Source of the DNA: Buxus sempervirens
Lineage: Eukaryota > Streptophyta > Magnoliopsida > Buxales > Buxaceae
DNA: 64,000 nucleotides
NCBI GenBank assembly: GCA_947561395.2
Contig: OX387184.1
Coordinates: 11,140,205-11,204,204, forward strand
Direction: 5' to 3'
In this document: one piece after another, positions 12,660 through 26,700 of the stretch
Layout: every line of letters starts with the position of its first letter
Position numbering within the stretch: the first letter of the stretch is position 1
Notes under the pieces: generated by a model
The model's input: the letters and a program-made list of their open reading frames with translations, nothing else
Databases searched by the model: none
Told to the model about the DNA's origin: nothing
Program-made: the position numbers and the translations under genes

Positions 12660-12870
12660 ATTTTCCATGGCAGAGGAACTGCGTGCCATTGAAATGGCTA
12701 ATGAAGGTGTCAAGCACAAGTAGCTCTACTGTATGCCATCACATTATACCGTGAAAAACTTGAGAGAGAATCGCAGGTCTCAATCAAATCAGATAGCATT
12801 GCTAGTCAATTATGCAACTGATGCACTCCCGTTTACAGCAACTTACGTGACTTTTTCTCTCCTAACTAGT
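12660..12870 (+). pseudogene. Possible RNase H-like domain relic
   Basis: Two frames together give AEELRAIEMANEG and then ...SQVSIKSDSIASQL, which resembles the A-E-A...L..A / V.E.SDS pattern of the RVT_3 RNase H-like domain common in plant LINEs and their relatives. The fragment is short and frameshifted. Treat as a weak lead. Confidence 0.25.
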
Positions 12871-13459
12871 TATAATTTTTAATGATGCCACTAGCAAAGT
12901 CTTGTGATTCTTACCAAACAAATAAAAAAGTAAAGCCTTGTGATGTTAATTTTCAAGGCCTAGTTTCAAAACCTGCCCTCGTTAAATTGAAGGAAGCATA
13001 CTTAACCATTTACTCTAACTGAGACTTTGCAGGTCACTTAAGTTGCCTCTGAATGCCGGAACGAAATCTTCTACAATTCTTGACTGAATTACAGAGACTA
13101 CTGTTGAGGTGGGATGCTTCCACGCGGAGCATCCCCCGGCTAATGTTTTTCCAAGTGGGCCACACAACACACTTATAAAAAGAAAAACAATAGGCGTGGG
13201 ATGCTTTACGTGGAAGATTCTCAATTAAATAGTAATCTGCAATTCAGGCAAGAATTAGTGATGATTTCATCCCTTTATGCGAGGCCGCAAGTCCCATTGA
13301 GCCGTGCTCCCCAAGAAGGTATGTATGCAAATGAGTAATGATCGTCGGCAGCGCACATCATGTGCAGTGCAGATACAGCAAGAGAGGAGATGTAGGGTCA
13401 CCAAAAATTTACTTTGGTGCGCACCACATCGCCTCTGTCTTGCCATACATGCGATGCGT

Positions 13460-13490
13460 TGCACATCGTTCGCGTTGCAGACGATGTGCA
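13460..13490. repeat. Short perfect inverted repeat upstream of BXL6
   Basis: TGCACATCGT at 13460-13469 pairs with ACGATGTGCA at 13481-13490 around an 11-nt loop. Outer pairing continues imperfectly. It lies about 330 bp upstream of the beta-xylosidase start. No function is claimed. Confidence 0.5.
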
Positions 13491-13817
13491 GTCGTATGCA
13501 ATGGGTGTGCACAGTCACTATTGCGAGGCTGGTAGGATCAACGAATAAGGACGAAAAAAGGGTAAACGGTCGTAGAATTGTGAATGCATTTCCTCTGGAG
13601 CTAGAATCTTGTGGTTCAGTGAAACCACCGGTTAGGATAGAGTATGGATGTGTGGGCCCCATACATCCATCCGTGCATTTAAAGCTGGTTCCACTGAATA
13701 GCACTGGACGAAACGCTCCCTACAATTTTGTAGCGTGAAGCATATTTTGAGGGAATTAAATATTGGTACAGGCGACTGCTTTCATTTAAATTGTTCGAAA
13801 AAGGATGAGATACACTC

Positions 13818-16672
13818 ATGAGATCAACGATCATGTCTGCCCAATGGAGATTTCTTTGTCTCTTCAAGACCTTCATGGTCTTGCTCTCCATCTGTCGATC
13901 CCACGCATTCAAAGCGTCGCATCCCCAATTCTCGTGTAAGCCTCCGCGGCACAGCTCTTATGCTTTCTGCAACGCATCACTTCCCATCTCGACCAGAGCT
14001 CGATCTCTGATCTCCCATCTCACCCTCCATGAGAAGATCCAGCAGCTAAGCAATAACGCCACATCCATCCCCCGACTTGGCATCCCTGCCTACCAGTGGT
14101 GGTCTGAATCACTCCACGGGATTGCCACCAATGGCCCTGGAGTTTCCTTCAATGGGTCCATTACCTCTGCCACCAGCTTCCCTCAGGTGCTTCTCACTGC
14201 TGCCTCTTTCAACAAGAGTCTCTGGTTCTCAATTGCTTCGGCCATCGCTGTGGAAGCCAGATCCATGTACAACACGGGTCAAGCTGGGTTGACATTCTGG
14301 GCGCCTAATATCAATATATTCAGAGACCCCAGATGGGGGAGAGGCCAAGAGACCCCCGGAGAAGATCCACTGGTTGCTTCTGCTTATGCCATCCAGTTTG
14401 TAAGGGGTTTTCAGGGAGATAATCGGATCGGCGTTGACAGAAGTATAAGAGATGAGTTTGGAAAGAAGAGACTGTTAAAAGGTTCTGGGTATGGTAATGA
14501 TGATCGAATTATGCTCTCTGCATGTTGCAAGCATTTCACTGCATATGATCTGGACAAATGGGAAAATTTCACTAGATATACCTTCAATGCTGTGGTGAGC
14601 TTCCTTCTTCTGAAGTTCTGATCAAATTCGATTGCCTCTTGACTTCTTTAAAAGCTAATTTCACATTAATAATCAGGTTTCGAATCAAGATTTGGAGGAC
14701 ACATACCAGCCACCATTCAGGAGCTGTATCCAAGAAGGTAAAGCAAGCTGTTTGATGTGCTCCTACAATGCAGTAAATGGGGTCCCTTCTTGCGCGATGC
14801 GGGATCTCTTACAGAGAGCTCGAACTGATTGGGGATTGAACGGGTAAAGAAATAATATCATCTAAGAACCATTCACAGTTCAATTAAAAAGAGATAAACT
14901 AGCTTCTTTTTTTTCTTTTAAGCTCTCTGAAATGATCATTAACACTGGCATAATTTCAGATATATCACCTCCGATTGTGATGCCGTGGCCACACTCTACG
15001 AATACCAGAAGTATGTAAAGAGCCCTGAGGATGCAGTGGCGGACGTTCTCAAAGCAGGTTTGATGGTTCTCCGGTTAATTATAAGCTCCTGCAATTAAAC
15101 TATTTGTATTAGCTTTCCAAAGAACCAATGGTAGGTCTCTGTTGGCAGGAACTGATATCAATTGTGGAACTTACATGCTTCGACATACTCAATCGGCTGT
15201 TGAACAAGGGAAAGTCCAAGAAGAGGACATAGACAGGGCACTCTTCAATTTGTTTTTGGTTCAATTACGTCTGGGACTCTTCGATGGAGACCCTGCAAAG
15301 GGAAATTTCAGAGAGTTTGGAATACAAGATGTCTGTACATCACAGCACTTGACATTAGCACTGGAAGCGGCGAGGCAAGGCATTGTACTGCTGAAGAACA
15401 ATGAGAAATTCTTACCTCTAAACAAGAAAGGGGTTGCATCATTAGCTGTTATCGGTCCAGCAGCAAATACCACAAGCAATATGAGTGGTGGATACTCAGG
15501 TTTGATTTTGAGAATAGTATGTAGTTGATGGATTGAGTTCACTTTGATTTGGTTTGCTTGTGTTGCTGAAGATGTTTCTTGATCTTGCAGGTTATCCTTG
15601 CAACCCACAGACCTATGTTGAAGGACTGGGGGCTTACATTCATCAGACATATTATGCTGCAGGTTGCCTTGACATACCATGCCTATCTGATGATGGGTTT
15701 GCTGAAGCTATTGAGGTTGCAAGAGCAGCAGATTTTGTCATTGTGTTTGCTGGTCTTGATTTGACCCAAGAAACTGAAGAACGTGACAGGGTGAGCCTCC
15801 TCTTACCAGGTAAACAGATGGATCTTGTGTCTGCCGTCATGGATGCTAGCAAGAGACCGGTGGTGCTTGTCTTGACTGGCGGCGGACCACTTGATGTGTC
15901 ATTTGCCAAAGATAATCCGTGTATTGCAAGCATCGTGTGGGTTGGATACCCTGGTGAGGCTGGTGGGAGGGCACTTGCAGAAGTCATCTTTGGAGAATGC
16001 AATCCAGGCTAGTATCTCAAATCAAGTCAGCTTTTCCAGTTCAGTTTGTTTGATCTAATGTTTGAATGAATAACAGGCGGGAGATTGCCGATGACCTGGT
16101 ATCCAGAATCGTTCACCAAGGTGCCGATGACAGATATGCGTATGAGGGCAGATCCTTCGCAGGGTTATCCGGGAAGAACCTACCGGTTTTACACCGGAGA
16201 TACTGTATATGCATTTGGGCATGGCTTGAGCTATACCAATTATGAGTACAGATTCTTATCTGTACCACACAAAATAAGCCTACTGGGTTCACTCAAGGCA
16301 AGTGCCATGAACAAAACACTACAAAGTGGAAGGGATGGATTGAATTATATTCTCATTGATGAGATACCATCTTGCGATGCCTTGATTTTCTATGTCCGGA
16401 TCTCTGTGAAGAACAATGGAGATATGAATGGGAGCCATGTCGTGATGCTGTTCTCTAGGGCATCAACAATGTTTAAAGGCATTCCACAGAAACAACTGAT
16501 TGGATTTATGCGTGTACATACAACATACCACATAACCGCTGAAACAAGCATCTTAATAGATCCATGCAAACATTTGAGTGCTGCAAATGAACATGGAATG
16601 ATGGTGCTGCCACTGGGTGATCATGTTCTTATGCTAGAAGGTTTGGAGCAATCCATTTCAATTGGAATTTAA
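13818..16672 (+). CDS. BXL6: Beta-D-xylosidase, glycoside hydrolase family 3 (BXL6-type), secreted
   Basis: Exons are 13818-14594, 14677-14843, 14960-15057, 15149-15499, 15591-16007 and 16077-16672. All phases agree, giving 801 aa; an internal Met at 13833 is an alternative start. A hydrophobic signal peptide (LCLFKTFMVLLSI) is followed by the GH3 N-domain with WWSESLHG, PNINIFRDPRWGRGQETPGE and CCKHFTAYDL. YITSDCDAV carries the catalytic nucleophile Asp at about residue 320. The GH3 C-domain includes GIVLLKN, AGLDLTQETEERDR and WYPESFT, followed by the fibronectin III-like tail (RTYRFYTG, AFGHGLSYT). Plant BXLs act in the apoplast, removing xylose or arabinose from xylan-type wall polymers. 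DLTQETEERDR and the TSDCDAVAT context match the BXL6/BXL7 branch best. Several NxS/T sites suggest N-glycosylation. Intron 5 is GC-AG. The 3' end faces the ODR4-like gene 228 bp away. Confidence 0.93.
16008..16076 (+). other. GC-AG intron (BXL6 intron 5), 69 nt
   Basis: The only splice that rebuilds the conserved NPGGRLP junction joins ...AATCCAG at 16007 to GCGGGAGATT at 16077, so the donor is GCTAGT and the acceptor AACAG. Using the GT four bases further on would create an immediate stop. The donor is weaker than the GCAAGT consensus and the intron is near the plant minimum length. Confidence 0.7.
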
Positions 16673-16900
16673 TGACTCTTGCAATGTTAGCAAGTCAAAT
16701 TTATGGCGTGGAGGCTTAAGTTCCAAATAAACATCATTGCTGTGCATTAGCCAGAATGAATAGTAATTTCATTATTTTAAAGCTCAATGGAATGATTACC
16801 TGATTGTTGGCTACAGTCAAGGGTTTCCCAGAATTAATTCTGTAATAGACGAACAAATAATTAAGCCCCATTGGGGATAGGGAGGCCACAATTATTTGAG

Positions 16901-19900
16901 CTACACTTTCATAATGACGAGCACTAATCCGACTACAACTGATAACAAAAGGAAAACAATGGCACCTAAAGTGCTAAAATCAAGTGCCTTGATAGATTTG
17001 GCGTTGCTTTCCCTTCTTCCTGAAGCTTTTTCACCTCTCTTTACCGGGTGAGCTGATACAGATGCGGAGTAACCAGTTACCGCTATGTCCCAGAAAGAGT
17101 TTTTCAACAATGCTTTTGCCTCTGTTTCCAGTTCCAAGATTGTTGAGCTATCCGTAGGTGCTTCCATGGACATCAACTCCTTCAAATGATCTTTAATAAC
17201 CTGAAAGCATGAGAAGCACAAGTCAGGCCAACAAATACCGGTTTCTCGCAAATATATATTGTCTTAATATGGTTAGTAAAGAAAACATTTTCTGCTTGTC
17301 TTAGAAGTTTTCTGCCATAAGGGCCACCTGATATGGAAAACCATGGATAGGACACATGAATAACCTTTCCTTTCCACCTAGCTAGGGTTGGCAAGATTTA
17401 ATTCAACCCATAAAACTCCCCAAACTGCCTAGTATTGGGGTGGATTAGGGTTCATATCTCAACCAGAAATTAAATTTATAATTAAAATAATATCACAACT
17501 AAACAGTATGAGAAGTTGTGAAAGTGCATTTTTAGGAAGACCAGAAAGTACATAGATGGAGTTGGTCAGAAAGGATTTAGATATCCATGATCTAATTAAA
17601 GATAATGGTTTTTGATAAATTGGGATGGAGGAAAAGGATTGGCATTGCCAACCCTAACTAGTTGAGCTAAGGCACTTGGTTAATTGCACTACAACTTAAC
17701 TGTACAATTTTATTTATAAAAAAACCTAATTTATTTTCTACAGTTTTTGGGATATATAACTGCTAAAATCAAATTGTATTGTTATAGAATGTTGAGTAGA
17801 AGTCATCTACAACCGTTGTATATACAATAGTCATGTCACTGGCACCTTGAATTTAAATATAAAAAAAAACAACTTAATGATTTATTTTCTAAGAAAATAC
17901 TTTTTAAATGTATAAGACCAATCATAAGCCCATTGAATACACGGTTCACCTCTCATTGTACCGGATGTGCGCCCTAGAATGTCGGATGATATTGTGCAAT
18001 AACATAACGAATAACACAAAAAAAGCCACCCCATTAAGTTTCCTGCTTGAAAATCCAGCAAAGCAGCTCTTTCAGAGCTTTCTTATCAAATTTCTTCTGT
18101 CCACTCCAGAATTATGATATTATATATATATTTATTTTTTTATTTTTTATTTTTTATTTTTTTTTTCTGTGGTGGGTGGGTTGGAGATTTGCGGGGAGGG
18201 GGGATGTTTTAATAACAATGAAAAATATGAATTTAGCAGAAATCTGATATCACTTTCCATGATTACCAATCAAAATTAGGCATAAAACAAGGAAAAAATG
18301 TGCCACATATAGAGAATGCTATGCATGAGCATGAGAGGATCAATACTTTCATTATGTCTAAAACATGGAATCGGCTAATGCACCCTTGTGAGCATGAGTT
18401 GTCTAAGGTGACTGATACAACCACAGTAGAAAGAATATGAATAATAAAGTCTTTTTTTATTTTTATTTTTTGGTAAAATATGTATAATCAAGTCAGTCCA
18501 CTGTATAATTCATGCACACTGACCAGTCAATTGGATGTAATCAGCCTGTCTAAAACAAAACTTCATAATGGAGCAAATGTGAAATTGGGTTCCTTCAACC
18601 CAAAATCAAAATTTCTTTAAGAATCAAACCAAAAACCATTTTCCTGAATAAGAGGAAAGTGCAGATTTCAATGGAATAAAAACACCAACAAAGTATAGCT
18701 AACACATGGCAATATATTTACTTCAGAAGGGAGAAAAATATGTTAAGAACAAGAAGAAGATACAGCCAGTAAGATATCAATTGTATAGAGCTGGACATAC
18801 ATTATTCTACTAAAACAGAAGAAATCTCAAGAGAGAGAATGCACGTACAATAAAAAATGTCAAAACTCTACCATGAAAAATTGCATAGGTATTGCATCAA
18901 CTGCAGTTTTAACGAAAACAAACCTCAAATGTCTCTGATGAATGTAGATAATCACAAATTAGGATATTCCCCAGCCAAGGAACAAGAACCCTTCGGGGAA
19001 ATAGAAGACTATGTGGTTGTCTGTTTTCAAACATATGCATAAAAATCCAGTTAGCATGAAACTTGCAAACATTTTTTTGGCAACAGTACACAGAATGTAT
19101 TTCCGTATGTATGCATCACATACCAACTCAGTAACCTAAATAACGATTAAAAGCTGTGATAAAGAAAATAAAGTTGAATTCTGTGATTACTCAAGATGTG
19201 CAGGTTCAAGATGCAGATAGCAATATACTTGCAGCCAACTAAATTACACTGATAAACAAATAGGCTCAAGAACATGGGCACCCTCACTTTAACGATTCAT
19301 GCTTCCAGCACAAAGCTGATAGAATGCAAGAAATCCTTCAAGAGTTGTTCCAGTAATGTAGCAGAAGCACAAAGTGTACAAGTGTTTTTCATTGCAATTT
19401 TTTTATAATGAAGACCATTTAACCATTCAGAAAATAACTATTGCTTCCTAGCAAGGTTGTATAAGGTAATCCATTCAAAAGAAATAAGCAAAATATTGAT
19501 TCCCTGGATCCGTATGGTCACTGGACACAAAATTTTGCCTAAAAAAATCTATTAACCTTACAGTAAGATCTCAAAAAATCGACTCAATGGCAACGGTAGG
19601 CAGTTAAATAAGTTCTTACAGTCACCTACAATCCTGGAAATCAACCTGATAGTAAAAACATGAGATTCATGCTATCTAACTCTGGTTAAATAGTTCAAAC
19701 AGAGAATAAGTCATGCACATAGAATACTGGAAACAAATAGAATGTCGCCCGTAGGTTTAAATGTATGGAGCCCCTCAGTTCATAAAATCTCAAAACACTA
19801 CTAAAAACGTCATAAAATGACAATTTATGAAGCAAGATGTTATGGCAACAATAAAGCTTTTGTTTAAACTTCAGGGTACTTTTGATGAGATCATAGCCAT

Positions 19901-22900
19901 AACAAATCATTACATCAGATTACATACCTGGATAAATGCAACATGAGTTGGGGAATGGATTTTTCTGTTGATATCTCATTGCTTGCTTGTCTGCCATCAG
20001 GGAAAGTTACGTCTGTTTGTCCCTCTGCCTCATCACAGATGACCTCTAATCTACTTTGCAAACTCATGATGATATCTCCCTAAAAGAAGGGAACAAGAAA
20101 AACATAACCATTCAGGAGATGCAAGCAGCACCGAGTCATTCACAAGAATAACTCTTGAATAAGCTTTTTATTTTTGTAAGCACAAAAAAGTGCTACTGAA
20201 TTTAGTATTACATTGGATCGTTAGACATCAATGTGGAAAAAAAAGACTTGTAGATTTTTCTTTTCGTATTTCTTCTTCTTCATCTAAGATGGGTGGGTTG
20301 GATGAAGACAGGTCTTTTAAGATTTTAACACTAAACGCAGATAGCATCATTTAATTATGAACAATTTATCATAGCTACACTAAAATTCATAAATACAAAA
20401 CCAGGATGATAATGGCCCCTTTTTATTTAGTAGTAGTTAGTCAGTACACGTAACGGCACAAAATCCAATAATTCTTAGATTGAATTTATAGAAACCTTCA
20501 AAATTTATTTCTTCAAGACCATCTAAATCTTATCATAAAGTTAAATCTTATTATAAGATAGAACTAATACTTTGGGGCACTCAGTTCATTTTTCAAGCCC
20601 ATCATGTCATCGTAAGCCTAATAAATAGTTGAATAACATGTAAAATTGGTAACAATAAAATGCACACACAGATAGATACGCAGATATATATATTTTTCCC
20701 TAAAAAAAAGACTGTTACTTTGTGTAGGTCCCAAGGAAGCAGGTTTGCAGAGGGATGAATTGGCAAAAGACCTAACTATTGGCAAGTTTTGCGCAACATG
20801 GTTGCACTCAAACTGGAAACGTTGTTTTAATGCTAGCAGCACGAGGATTTTGTCATAATACCAAGTGGTAGTCACTATAGATATATTTATAGATATAAAG
20901 ACAATATAAACACACACACATACACATATCCATGCATGTATGTATATATGGGCATAAAAGTATAAATTATACATGTATATACATATAAACAGATAAATCA
21001 CATAATAATAAGTTCACAATTTGGTCAAGTAACAATAAGAAGCACAGTTATCTGTTACATAACTAGCAATCCGATTCACCTGTATGGACGTGTATCAGCA
21101 CTAAATTTTCATTTTATAGTACCATAATTTGAAGGCGTTCTTTTAATTCTTATAGTCCCCTGCTTGTTAAGTTTGGATCTGACTAGCAAGATGCGGTTGA
21201 GACAAGAAATGCTAATGAGAATCATAGTTCTATTTACAAAGATAATGCACCCACAAAATATCATAGAACTGCAACAAAATATCCCACAGAAATGTCAATA
21301 TTACAAGAACAGTGGTTCCTGAAGCAACAATAAAGTCTAGATCCAAGAATGGCAGAGTATCAAATACCTTTATTGCAGCTAAAGCTTGTGAAATAGGTTC
21401 CTTTGGACTCAAGTATGCAAAAGAACATATAGTGCCACTTAAGACAACAATGCCAACAACTTCCTTTTGGCTGGAAACTTCATATGGTATGGAAATGTTA
21501 GCATTACAAATTGCAGAACAAGTAATCAAAACAAAGATGAGATACAAAACAGATAGCTGTTCTATTGATCTAACGTCCAAACATACCTTCTGCAGGTACA
21601 TCTTTCATGAATGGTAAGATCAGTTCGACTTCATGCAAACCATCGGAATTACATGGCTCATCTTCAACCTCCTAAATATAAATACAGACAAAAACTTCCT
21701 GATGCAAAAGTGATATGAAAGAAAACCTTCAACATAAGACATATTTATGACTCATGCTTCAAGCATTAATTCCATATTTATGCCAGCATATAGAATTATA
21801 AGAAAACATGTCCAATTAACTAGCATAATCTATGTTTGTATTTCCACGACTGAGATTTGTTCAACAGCAGTCAAAAATATCTCACCTATAAGATCTTAGG
21901 CTTTCACCTATATCATTCAATCATCCTCAAGAAATGTGGATATTAGAACTTTTTGTGCTTTTGGTTTTGATTAGTCCTCATTCCTTTGTAATTTCACATA
22001 AGACTCTTTTACTTTAGGTTAATGATCTGTTGGGCTTTATCAGAGCATCAGTTTAGTTACACAAATACACAGCAACAGAAGATCATGATCAGTATCTTCA
22101 TTCTTTCTCTCATTGTTATCATCCCCACTTAGTCCACATTTGTGTCACAGGGAATTCCTGACTTAGCAATTACTTGTCAAAAAAATAATAAATAATAAAA
22201 TTTCTTGACTTGGAAATTTCTAGAAATTGTCATATCTACCATGTTTAAGCTTTAAATCCTCACTTAACCTTTCTAATCATCACTCTTTATGTATCTAGTT
22301 TTGCTTTTCCCAACTCCGGGAAGTTTGTAGACATGTTTCCCTCTTACTCCTGCATATAACTTATCATATACCTGCTATCATGTACCATACATTTGGCCCT
22401 TTTCACCTTTGTATTTTCTTTTTCATTCTTCTACCAAACTTGGTTTTGGATCATCATTAAGTTCTAAAGTTCGGATGAAGTTAGAAAAAGCACAAGGACA
22501 GGAGTTATATAAATTGACATACAAAGATGCATGGCAAAAGTTGATTTATTCCAGCTAAATTAACTTTCTACCAAGACTTGAAGTTCGGGAAAATTCCTGA
22601 CATTTGGAGAAGCATGTTGATATCCATATGCAAAAACAAAAGAATTGTCCAGGTGGTGCCCAATATTGAGGAATTGAGCTTTCATTTTGTAAAATTAAAA
22701 TATAAAATTGTGTGAGAAAAATAGAGCAAAAACTAAGATGAAATGAAATGATTTCAAAGAGCAATAAAGCAAAACTAATTCATGCCGGAGTGGTCAACAA
22801 TATAAAATTGGTCCACAACAGAAAATTTTAATGAGGAAAACCATCTATATGGTTGTCTCTGTTGAACAAAAAAAATACATGATATATAGCATTCAAAGAG

Positions 22901-23762
22901 TTGGTCATTAGTGTATGGAAAGAAAGGAGTTCCAAGAAAATACAACGATATCATTAAGATGGCTTCAGGTGCAATAACTAGCATATCAATGATAAACAAC
23001 AAGACCATTATGTTTCCAGAGATGAAAGGTTTCCCATATTGATCATTTTGTTATCTTTTGCATCAGATATGGATAAATTGGCAGTTGATAACTACAACTA
23101 TTAGTATGTTAGAGATGATACAGGTTCTCTAATCAGAAAAAAGTAATAAATGCAAGACTAGAATTTAAAGGGATTTATGTGAACATGGGGGCTTTAAACT
23201 AAGCCAAATCCAAGACATAAGATCTGAAATGCAACTCCAATATGAGCATGTCAAGTGGTAAAGTCATGGATGGAAAAGAAGCCATGAAAAAGTGGTTATT
23301 TATACAATCCTGATGCAATTTTTAAGATAAAATGATTGAGGATGATGTCAAGGCAATCAAGATGTGCTTCTATAGTTTCATGTGATTGTACTAATAATAT
23401 AAACTGAGAAAATTCATGAGTATTCTTACCAAACGTCCATCAACTATGCCCTTTGCACTATCCAGCTCTTTCTCAAGACATGAAATTGCATTACGTAGAA
23501 TATTTTTAAATGTGCCAACGTTGGAATCAGATTCTTGAATTATGGGCAATCTGTGGAAAGATGATGACCATTATGAGATACAGCGCACAAAAAATCTGAC
23601 TAATTCCCCTGAAAGGATTGACAAAGTCAATAAAACATCCATACATGAATGAACAACCAAACAAAAGAAATATAAGAATTTACTTGTGTTTTCATATAGG
23701 CATGAAGAGAAGGGACACAAAGATAGACACACATACAGAGGGAGGGGGAGAGACAGGGACAG

Positions 23763-23797
<35 letters not shown>

Positions 23798-26700
23798 AAA
23801 AAGAAAAGAAGGGAGAAATACATACGGCTAAACACACCATCAGAATATCTTCGAACTTGTCTATGGTATGTGAAAAAAGAACCACAGAACCAATTTTTCT
23901 TGTAAGCAAAAATATTTTAGCATATTCTCTAGCTACTTACAACTGTAAAGCGCATAATAATTGTCTAGAAAGTCACAAGTGAGATATTATTTTTTTCTCT
24001 TTTTGGGATAGCAACTGAAACAATATTCCTTCATAAACATACCCACCATACCTTTATGAATCAGAAAATTTGCAGTTTATCATTTTCTGAGAAAGTTAAA
24101 ATAATCTCAGAAACGCTTTTGACAAGAAATTAAATAGAAGTCCAGTGCCATTACGTACGGCCCTTTTTGTTGTTAAAATAAGTAAACTATATTTCTTCTT
24201 CATGTGTGTGTGTGTGTGTGTGCGTGCATTATGTATATATGGATGTATGCATGCGTGCATGTACTGTATGTTTTTATATACATATACACTCATTTAGGGT
24301 GCTATATTTTATATAAGGATTAAACAAAAATGGTTGGACCAAAGGAGGAATGCGACACAGAAGGCTTTCTTCAATGAAGGAAAATGACATTTTTTAGAGT
24401 GGAAAGTTGAATTTTAAATCTTATGAATTAGTCAATGAATCACAAAGTAAGATTAAATGTAAGAATCCTACAATTCAAACATAAATTGAATTTCACTTTA
24501 ACCAATGCAGGGTCAATTCAAATTTGAATAATAAGAATCGCATAATGGATCATAATATTTAAACAAAGTCCAGGTAAGCCTATAATTTCAAATTATGGAA
24601 GTGGAAATATTGGCATGAACAAACATTTTGTTGTGGCATCAAGCTTTTTCAATAGTTCATGGCACATAGGATGTTACTCAAAATCTATTATGGAACTTGG
24701 AGAAAATTTTTGTTAAAAAATGATATTTGAGAAAGGACTTCCCCAATGATAGAGCATTTTAATAAGTTATTAATAAACAGTACATAAATAACATCATAAT
24801 AGACATTTCATACATCAAACCAGAGAGCTTGTAAACAAACATGGACCAAGAAATGAACAGAGCAGAGACTATCTGAGTGTTACCTAATATCAAAATTATA
24901 ATTGCATTTAAATGTTTGAAAGGAGTTTAATATTCTTCCCATTTTGAAATCACAAGGCCGTAGATCACTTGATGCTATGCTGGAACCCAAAGCACAACTT
25001 CGGCATGTCCACCTATCAGAATAAATATAGGACAGCAATTTTAGCTGATTTAAACAGCTAGGAGATAAAGTATGATTGACGCTGAATACAGAAAAACACC
25101 TCCTTGGACTATATGAAATATGAACAAGCAGCCTTTTACCCAAATCTCCATCAGAAAAAGGTGATGCTTCTGCAACTCCTTTGACTGTCTGCAATTCAAT
25201 CAGTCGTATACAAAATGAAAAAGAGAAATATTAATCAAGTTCAAACATTTCATCTTCGACAATCAGAATTTCCTTTATTACACCAAAGGTACAAGATCAG
25301 AGATACAATAGCCAAAGCATAAGAAGAACCCAAAAACATTAAAGTCATTAAAACAAATTGAATGAGGATTAAATGTATCTTTAGACAATCTTTCTCAAGT
25401 GATTATGTCACCCCATCAAATTTGAACATAAACCGTATAACTGAACAAACTAATGAAGTATCAGAGAGAGAGAGAATCAACAAAGCATTCAAAAAACTGA
25501 TTGTCATAATACTATCTATCTATTACTCAAATCGAAACATTCCCTTTTATAATCTTGAAACTGCAACTTTTAAAGCATAGAGAGATGGATGCATGAAACA
25601 CCGCAGGTCGAGAAGCTTGGGATAAATACCCATCATGATAAATGATAAAGGGGTCCTGCTACTTCCGTCCACCTTGTGTAAGTTGAAAAAGTGCCTAAAA
25701 GCCTCAATTTTGATATCTTAAAAGGTATTCTATAAGCTATCCTAACATCGAAACCTTAAGACACAATCTGGGAAAATCAAAGCCAGATATATTCAATGAG
25801 CAGAATTTACGAATGAAAATCAAGTTAGTTCTCTTCCTCTTTTCTAAATGTTTCTTTATCTGTTTAGAAATTTCACTAAATAAGTTTCAGTCATGACAAG
25901 TTTTAGAAGTCTTCTGTTTTTAGAAGCATTAGTTTACAAGACAATTTGTTTTGCATGGAAGTTTATAGCTTTGGTCAGTCAAATAAACCAAGGAGTTATA
26001 GTGAAAGCATTTTTGCAGAAGCTATTTTTAGTAAGCCATAGATCGGAAACATTTTATCGAGGACCAGCACATATATGTGGGCCGTAAATAAAACTAACTA
26101 CACAGATAAAAAGTTACCATGAAGCTTAACTGCTGTGTTCATCTCTATCATAGGCTACCTTATGTTGGTCCTGATTCAGTGTCACATCTCTGATGTGTTA
26201 TGGTGCTAAACCACCCATTCTTTTTAATTTAAATTGGCAATTTTTCTTATTGTTGTTTTATATTGGTTTTGTCACTTTTCTTTCTTTCATGGAACCCTAT
26301 GTCCTTATTTGGTTTTTATAATTTATATCGCAATTACACTAACTGCTCTAAACTTCAAAATCTGACATCTTTCTCATTCCAGTTAACATTAGGCCCACTA
26401 GTTAGTTTATACGAGTCTGTATGGCATTCCTTTGTTTTCTTACAATACTTTCTCATGTTTTGAGTTGTTATGCTCTTGAGGAATAATGGGTGTTTGAAAT
26501 CTCACACACGATGTCCAAGGGGTTTTTTGAGTACCTTTATTTTTTAAAATAATGGAAAAATTGTAGTGGTTAGAAGAAGAAAAAAGAAATTTAGCTTTAA
26601 TATGTGAGTGTGGTGTTGGTATGGGAAGAGGAGAGAGAGCTTCTTACACTATATTTCTTAGATTTTGTAGCATAATTAATTTTCCTCTTTCGTGACAAAA

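Larger units (their letters stand above)
11583..13817. other. Intergenic: 3' UTR of PGM-like gene and BXL6 upstream region
   Basis: This holds the 3' flank of the PGM-like gene, a possible RNase H-like relic (12660-12870), and from about 13263 an unusually CpG-containing stretch just upstream of the beta-xylosidase start. Open frames at 13304-13738 lack family resemblance. A TATA box could not be assigned with confidence. Confidence 0.4.

Noticed and set aside
13304-13738. Overlapping 144-145-codon frames on both strands upstream of BXL6
   Set aside because: No family motifs; both strands open together because stops are rare in this mixed-composition patch, and the cysteine/arginine mix looks random.
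23571-23982. ORFs of 95-112 codons on both strands around the AG repeat
   Set aside because: Composition is set by the (AG)n microsatellite; the region is an intron of the ODR4-like gene with exons in phase on either side.
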